A stretch of DNA of 64,000 nucleotides from Phragmites australis. Lineage: Eukaryota; Streptophyta; Magnoliopsida; Poales; Poaceae. Below are positions 57,245 to 64,000 of this stretch, one piece after another (positions within the stretch are counted from its first letter, which is position 1; each line of letters starts with the position of its first letter). The notes under the pieces are model-generated. The model searched no databases, was not told the origin of the DNA, and saw nothing but the letters and a program-made list of their open reading frames with translations. Location of the stretch: contig NC_084935.1 of NCBI RefSeq assembly GCF_958298935.1, forward strand, positions 6,024,001 to 6,088,000. The letters are read 5' to 3'. A program made the translations under genes and the position numbers.

Positions 57245-58834
57245 TGTAACTGCACCGTATTTAGTGCGTGTGTCAACAATTATGTCATAGTACAGTTACA
57301 TCGGAGGGACTATTTTTATACGTAGTTGATATGTGATTGACTGGTGATGCTCTTTCTAAGTATTAATTCATATTTTAAATCATTTTGAAATCTAAATTAT
57401 TATTTTGAGTATGTAATAGGTTGCACATACGAATCTTAAGATTGATTATCTGTGTACTATATATATGGCTCAGGTACAGTCATTTTGAATCTAAAAGAAA
57501 TCAGCCATAAGGTGTCAATCATGAATTCGTTGATCTATTCTTAGGGTCCTGTTGCAAATCATATGGATTGCCCAGTTGCAATAGCAATAGTCTTTTTTTC
57601 CCGACAACTTGCACTCACTCACCAATTCAATTGTTTATGTGCTGCATGTTCTTCATGCAATTCAGCCCGGGATAAATTAGTGGACTGCAAATCAGAAATA
57701 ATGATGCTCACAAATTAAAAGATATTCACTCTTATACAGTATGAGCAAAACCACTAATTTAGTGCATTAGGAATCATAACATAGTGGTGCTAACAAATCA
57801 CCTGCAATAATATAAAAGGAGTGGTAGAATTAAACTGATATACTTCATCCGGTCATAAATACATGACTTCGAAATATTTAGTTTTAAAATATAAAAATTA
57901 TATATATAGATTTATCTTTAAAAAAACTTTCATAGTATTATAAACTTATTCAAATATATTTTAGTCGAAAATAGTGGTCAAATGTACGTATCAAAGATGT
58001 GCCATATTGTAAAACTGCTCATTCTCTACAACTTTCCAGGCGTTTGTTAAACCCAAGATAAAATCTGTAAGAGGAAAGCATAAATGAAAACTCTAGAAAA
58101 TATTTAATTGTGTAGATGAATTACAAAATGTTAGAGAGCAGCTCTTAACAACTGAAGCAGCACATTTACTGCAGGAGAACCAGAAAGCGGATACACTTGA
58201 ACAGAAAGAAATTATGTAACCCAAGGCATAATATATGGTATGCCCGAATGCAATAGTGCATTATTTTTGCAAGATGGGATGCAACAGACTTACGATGATG
58301 ATGCACACATCAAAAGTTTAGATCAAATATATTCATTTTTAGGATAAGAAAGTAATTAGTATGGTGTGTACTTTTTTTTTTTGCTCCAGAAGTAATAACG
58401 TATCAAAGGATTAGCGCCGTCTACAGAACATGAGATCCATACTTTTAAATATTATGGAGGATACGTCTGACTGGCCGGCATATTCTTTTATCAAAGCTTT
58501 TGCTGAAAGGTATATGTTGATTCGGGTAAAACAAAGATTGTTTGTTATCGACAAAGGCTCCTAAACTTAGCACAAAAGCTTAGAATTTAGAAATCGTAGA
58601 CCAGAAAATCAAGTTTAAATGCAATACAGGGTCATCTATGTATAGGATTTAATTCGATTGTAGCCAGATCCTACACAGAGATGCAGCTAATTCTAAACTT
58701 TCCCTTGCAAGCAATAGACATACGTATGTGTACATCTCATGTTAATTTACTTATGAACAGATACCAAATGTTCATACACATCTTTAATTCAAGCACTCGC
58801 ATTATCACTGGGGCTATGCCTAATAATGCTGTTA
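57245..58834. other. Intergenic stretch with a Stowaway-like remnant
   Basis: A likely Stowaway-type fragment occupies about 57,838-58,000 (left end TACTTCATCCGGTCATAAAT, with a TCAAATGTACGTATCAA-type right end). Nothing else was recognised. Confidence 0.45.
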
Positions 58835-58837
58835 TAA

Positions 58838-59020
58838 GGTCATCTCCAAGGGAGTCCTCAAATCTCATTTTTCTTGTGCTACAGTGTTTTGCGGTTTACT
58901 GTAGCACTAAAAAAATTCATTGTCCCGATTGGCTGGCCAGCGCTACAGTACTGCTACAGTAGAAAAAGATGCTGTAATAGTATTTTGAGGATGAAAATTT
59001 GAGATCTGTTGAAGATGGTC
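58838..59020. mobile_element. Harbinger-like MITE, 183 bp
   Basis: TSD TAA at 58835-58837 and 59021-59023. The inverted ends are GGTCATCTCCAAGGG and TTGAAGATGGTC. CTACAG/CTGTAG motifs recur inside, as in common grass MITEs. Confidence 0.75.
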
Positions 59021-59023
59021 TAA

Positions 59024-60239
59024 CATTACATTAAGGGGTCCTTGGTTATGATCTCAGCTTCAAACTACCAATTCACTCCGCGCATAGTATTTGACACACA
59101 TTGTTGTGCTCAGTAATTTTGTTCGTGCAAGTGATAGAAGCATAAAAAGTTAATGCCGCAAGCAAACCACCCACCAAACAATTACCAAAACTACCAAAGT
59201 AAAGTCATGTTTTTTTTTTTGCATTACCCAATCACTCTAGGAGATTTTATTCTGAACTTACTTCACTGTAGGCATGAAGCACAATTCAAAAGCATCACAA
59301 TGGACATAAGCATTTCAACGAACACATGGAAAGCGCTTGGCAAGATCCCTCACAAAAAATAATGGAGTTTGTCTGCCGTAAGAGGAGTGTGCCCACAGTG
59401 ATTTTGTCCTGTGTGCAAGGAGATATGCAACAATAATGCACGATCGGAAGTTCCTCCGAGCTACCGAAGTCAGAGGCCGCAATGGTGTCGTATCCATCCA
59501 GAGCTTCTTACGCACCTTAGCAATGACCACACTGCCACAAGGCCAAGGCCCTTCCCAATCGCCAGCGCCGTTGGAGGAGAACCAGCACTGGAAGCCAGCA
59601 GAGTGGCGAGCTCCGAGGGAGCAATTAGCGCTGTCGTGCTGGGTGCGCGTGGAGCATCACTAGCAGGGGTGGAGCAGGAATTGAACTTAGAGGGGCCAAC
59701 TCACCAATGTTGACAATATTTATTATACAAGAAGTATGCCATGACGGTATATATGCACAAATATTGACTAATATACTAACTCAACAGGGGATTTCGACAA
59801 ATAAATTGAATAGAAAAAAATGAATGAAGTCAACAAAAGCTTCAAACTAAATGAGTTGTTGGCACTCCATCGAAACAAACCACATGCATGAGTTGGAACA
59901 CAAGAATGCAAGCCTCTATGATATTGATCAGTTTGAATGAAATGAATCATACATCAGGCACACATACAAGATTAACACTAGTACGAAACAAAGCAAGGAT
60001 TACAACTCGGAACGAAACATATTTACATGGAATCATGGAATCATCTGGACTTACACATTGCCTAGCATCATAATTGAGTATCCCATGAATGTAACGAGTG
60101 TTAAAAATTGAGTGTACCAAAATTGTTGGATGGATTAAATCAAAGCAAACAGATAGTAGCATCGGTAGAGTGAGAATGTTCGGCTGACCTTGAGGAAGGC
60201 GGGGAGGAGTGCGAACTTGTCAACGAGCTTGTTGTAGGG
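59024..60239. other. Intergenic stretch
   Basis: A moderately GC-rich patch (59,430-59,700) with no recognisable domain ends in GGGGCCAACTCACCAATGTT. It may be a decayed retroelement edge. No gene is supported. Confidence 0.4.
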
Positions 60240-61080
60240 ATCGGTGACATCTTAATAGGGGATGTGGTGAATTAGGATACTTAAAACTAATTAGCTCCAA
60301 AAATTTCATAACATAAACCTATATTAATTTATATCTATGCTCTGAGTTTATCTGATGTGTCTACTCTACCGATAAAAAGAGCTCGTAACCTATCTAGGAA
60401 GGCAAATTGCAAGTATATAAATGCGAAAACGTAAATAAGATAGAGAGAACAAACTCGATACAAAGATTTTTATCCCATGGTATCGATGGTATGAATGCTA
60501 CCTCTAGTCCGCGTTAGAGTTCCACCAATGATATGCTCCCGGTTGCTAAGATTCTTCTAGTCATGACTCTTGAGCCACCAAGTCACAAAGACAAGGTCTC
60601 AACCCGGATGAGCTACAAAGGCAAGATCTCACCACTAGTATTTCTCCCGGTCACTTGTAGCTGTCTTCACTTCAGAGCTTGAGTCACCGAGGCAAGAGTC
60701 TCCGTGTCCCCGTACAAGCATCTTACTGCCGCTTCACACCAAGTCGGAGGGTCAACAAGCTTGAGCAACTCTGGCTTAAGGTACCAGTGAGTTACTAAGA
60801 CTACAAGGTACCGGTGTACCACTAGGTACAGGGCAAGATCACTCCTTTATCCACTTTCTAGGCAGGAACACCTAGCAACTCTTCTCTCTAGGCCTATAAG
60901 CACTAGTCACTTACTAATCTTGTGCTTAATCGCCTTGGATGATCACTTTAAACACTTTGATGTCTTGGATGTCTTCTCAAGTGTGTATGAGCTTCCTCTG
61001 GACTCCAGCCCCCTCAAATGACTGAGTGAAGGGGTATTTATTGCCTCAACCCCACGTACTAACCGTTGCCCCAATGGCTC
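60240..61080. other. Probable LTR-retroelement-derived sequence
   Basis: It is rich in short phrases such as GGCAAGATCTCACCACTAG, CTCCCGGTCACTTGTAG and ACCAGTGAGTTACTAAG, which resemble untranslated regions of large grass LTR retroelements. No LTR boundary or pol domain could be placed, so this is a tentative call. Confidence 0.4.
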
Positions 61081-61650
61081 AAATTCACTGTATACGTCGA
61101 ATGATCCGATGTAGATAGCATAATACTCACATGACCATCCGGTGTGTACATCTTCCAAAACTAACCATTGGAACTCCATTCAAAGTTTCTATGAACACCA
61201 GACTATCCGGTGTGATCTTCATCTTCATCACCAGACCATCTAGCATGTGTACTTGAGCTAATCTGAGCCACTGACATCTTCTCTGCACAAAATACTCTGG
61301 CGTATTGTATTCAATCCATAGTGTTGGAAAATACGGTGTGTTGTTTGATCTTCTCTTCTGAGCAAAAACACTCCAGCGTGCACTCTCTTCATTCACCGAA
61401 CTATCCGGTGAGGAGAACTTCAATCTTCCAGCCTCTGCCTCCTTCTCTACAAGAAATCCTCTGGCGCATTATCTGGTGTGTACACCTTCTTCTCCTTCTT
61501 CTGTCAGAACACACCAGTATTTATCACTTTCATACGCTGGACCATCCAACGTATACTGTTTTTGTTGGCTGAAATATTCCGACGTGTGCAAATGCCTCTG
61601 CGCCAGACCTTCCGATGTAGTCAACTTCTGTGAGACTTCTTCAATGCAAT
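61081..61650. repeat. Array of degenerate CCATCCGGTGTG repeats
   Basis: Variants of (A/G)(A/C)CCATCCGGTGTGTACAT, ACTATCCGGTGTGATC and CGCTGGACCATCCAACGTA recur every 50-70 bp over 0.5 kb, in one orientation. Similar CCGGTGT arrays are a feature of some grass LTR retroelements; the name is not assigned. Confidence 0.55.
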
Positions 61651-62999
61651 CAAACTTTATCCTGACTTCGGTAACTTCTTCATGTATTACACCTATGAGA
61701 CCTACTAAACATATACTTGACAAACATATTAGTCTCATTGGCTATATTATCATTAATCACCAAAACCACATACATACCCTAAAGTAAATGCTACAATCTT
61801 TCTAAGATTATGTTTCCTACACTTGCACACTGGCTCCGCCAGCGACTAGTACATTGGTGGTGGCACCACTTTGGCTGTCGTTGCTGCTGCATGAACCCAG
61901 AACCGCCTGTGGCAGTGCAAGGGAGAGTGGAAGTTGAACCGGCGAAGACGCGATAAAGCAAAGTTGTGAACTAGTACATCTGGCTGATTTACTGTTGTGG
62001 GCTTAATCTCTGCTATTTGCCTATTGGGCCGGTGGTAGGCCCCTGTGCGCCCCCTTTTCTCTGCCCCTGATCACTGGACTCTTGTGTAAGGGGAGAGAGA
62101 GGGTGTGTGGAGGTAGATGTGGAGGTGATGGTCATTGAGGTGATGGAGGGCCATTTGGGGTGGCAGGGGTGGAGGCCATCACACACGGGAAGGAGAAAGC
62201 AGCGGGAATATCCGTCTTGTGCGGGAGAGGAGGGCAGACGTATGGGAGACGATAGTGATGGCGGGAATGGGCAAGGAGGTGGAAGGGATGGCAACCAGAT
62301 CAACTGGTTGCACACATCCGCTTTCCGCTGTGCACTGCCATTACCCACTCCCTCCACCTTCCCTGGCGATGATGTTATCGCCTCCCTTATGCACGTCTCT
62401 CATCCACATATGGTCCGCGACAACCTGTTGCTCATGTTGGCCATGAAGAGGGAGCAAGACTCCATGCGCCCCCAGTACGATGACAACGGTGGAGACGGAG
62501 GGGCTGTTGGCAGAGCGGATTGGTGGGAGGGGTGGGGGAGACCATCACGTGTGGGGGATAAACAACGGCGGTCACATGTGGGAGAGGGGTACATGCGCGA
62601 TGGACGTAGCGACTGAGAAGGACGGGGAGCCAAATCCAGCAATGGTGGCAGTTGAGCAATGCATCAGGCAGGGGAGCCAGGCATGCGAGAGAGATTGAGG
62701 AGGGCAGGAGGGCTGGTTAACAGGTTCGCACCATATGACCCATATCGGACCGTCCATATTACCAGATCAACAAAACCAACAACATTCTTTAGTGAGTTAA
62801 TTGAACGATAACTTACATAGTGCGGGTAGTATTAAATATTAAAATGTGCATTTAATATATCACATGCTTAGATAGAAAAAGGAGATATGAAATATAGCGA
62901 CATGAAGTTCGATACAACTGACCGTACATATCAAAGTCTGCAATTATTATATTTCAATATAGATAATTTGTTCTTCAGCATCTAACGACATAGTTAATA
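61651..62999. other. Intergenic stretch with GC-rich block
   Basis: 62,000-62,730 is GC-rich with open frames on both strands. The translations are Gly/Asp- or Pro/Ser-biased and carry no recognisable domain. No gene is called. Confidence 0.4.
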
Positions 63000-63247
63000 C
63001 TCCCTCCGGTAAAAAATAATTGACGTTTTGAACACGACATGGCCTCCAATGTGTACATTTGATCACTAGTTTTTACTAGAATATATTTATAAGATCCAAT
63101 ATATGAGTTATGAAAGTATTTTGTGAGCCAAATCTACCCATGATTTTATGGTTTCAAACCAAGTATTTTAGAAGTTATTGATAGTCAAAGTTTCCAAAAT
63201 TTGACTGGATCTTATCCAAAACGTCACGTATTTATGATTGGAGAGAG
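63000..63247. mobile_element. Stowaway MITE, 248 bp
   Basis: TA target dinucleotides flank it at 62998-62999 and 63248-63249. The inverted ends are CTCCCTCCGGTAAAAAATAA and CGTATTTATGATTGGAGAGAG. It carries the TTGACGTTTT/AAAACGTCA pair just inside the ends, typical of Tc1/mariner-derived Stowaway elements of grasses. Confidence 0.88.
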
Positions 63248-63782
63248 TAATACTTATTGGAACCTAAAGTGCTTGTTGGTAGCCAAAAGTGATGGTCATC
63301 GTTGTTAGATCAAAAGTTAGCTGCTAGAAGAAATCACCGAATATGCAGTTAAAATCCAATGTTTGATATATTGCACAAGTACAGAAATATATCTATCCAC
63401 AACTGAATTATATCAAATTGATGTAAGGAAATTATTAATAAAATAATTCTTGTCTACTATTAGTATGCCAATCCAGAATAAAAGTATAGGTTGATATGTA
63501 ATAACAATTATGCAAGCAAGTGTGATATAGCTGATCTGTTATAAAAGTTGTTTAATCTATTATGTTCTTGGTAGCCTCTCTTGAAAATTAGATCATCCAC
63601 TCAGCTATGAACTCATCATATTTTCATGAAGAGTGCATAAATGTCTCTTTTACAGCGAAATAACTGATTGGACAATTATATTGTAAAAAATACTTTCTAT
63701 AAAAGAGACATTAGTCAAATCCATATCTAACATAGGTTTGCATATGACATTATTAACACAACTGAAATCAATCTATAACTGA
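63248..63782. other. AT-rich intergenic stretch
   Basis: Nothing is recognised except a short inverted pair, AAATGTCTCTTTTA (63,640) and TAAAAGAGACATTA (63,698). Confidence 0.45.
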
Positions 63783-63975
63783 GGCCCTGTTTGTTTCCCC
63801 TTGGATTCTGGATTCTGGATTGTGGATAGTGGATTGTAGAAGCTCACCTTGAGTGAATTGTAGATTGTGCCATAATCTAGGCATATATTTGCAGAATCCA
63901 CTTCCAGGATCTGGCTGTTTGTTTGCAGAATCCACAATCCACAATCCACAATCTAGGGGCAAACAAACAGGGCCT
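63783..63975. mobile_element. Tourist-like MITE, 193 bp
   Basis: TSD TGA at 63780-63782 and 63976-63978. The ends GGCCCTGTTTGTTTCCCC and GGGGCAAACAAACAGGGCC match almost perfectly in inverted orientation. Tandem GGATTCT/GGATTGT motifs lie inside each end. It is probably related to 30936-31131. Confidence 0.88.
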
Positions 63976-64000
63976 GAATCTAGCGGTATGCTATAATCTT

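Noticed and set aside
61470..61790. CRISPR-like spacing of the CCGGTGT repeats
   Set aside because: The repeats are degenerate, spacing is irregular, and the DNA is a plant genome; a retroelement origin is far more likely.
62013..62757. Long open frames on both strands of the GC-rich block
   Set aside because: Low-complexity translations; no domain, splice structure or homology pattern recognised.

Overview
This window is nuclear DNA from a grass (Poaceae). Host genes have plant exon/intron structures and GC-rich, high-GC3 coding regions. The rest is filled with transposons typical of grass genomes: a Mutator-like pair, Ty3/gypsy and other LTR remnants, hAT-like elements, Tourist-like and Stowaway-like MITEs, and a tRNA-derived SINE. 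Nothing bacterial or viral was seen, and the species cannot be fixed from the sequence alone.

Layout. 144-11095 holds two related Mutator-like elements in inverted, tail-to-tail orientation (A on +, B on -), meeting in a near-perfect palindrome around 4793/4794. Each carries remnants of three gene modules: a MuDR-type transposase, a protein ending like the plant-mobile-domain family, and a short GRF-type zinc-finger protein. All six are broken. Five host genes with intact reading frames follow, together with one disabled host gene copy; all six lie on the minus strand. They are an unrecognised 111-aa protein (11538-11873), an APS kinase (12669-15400), an unrecognised 113-aa protein (18811-19152), a 40S ribosomal protein S13 copy with one in-frame stop (30154-30603), a WNK kinase (34084-36871) and an O-fucosyltransferase-family membrane protein (53133-56744).

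Between them, 19983-29902 is a nested repeat block. A duplicated 0.9-kb flank is split by an old, deleted gypsy element (22258-28596), which was itself hit by three DNA elements. Three long foldback elements (19983-20801, 25525-26294, 38699-39599) share core sequence. The terminal repeats of the third also match those of the Mutator-like pair, suggesting one mobilisation family.

The host genes are unrelated in pathway: sulfate activation, translation, WNK signalling and glycosylation. There is no operon-like logic. The most unusual parts are the inverted Mutator pair with complementary deletions, the foldback family that shares its ends, and the ribosomal protein copy that keeps a canonical promoter but carries a nonsense codon.
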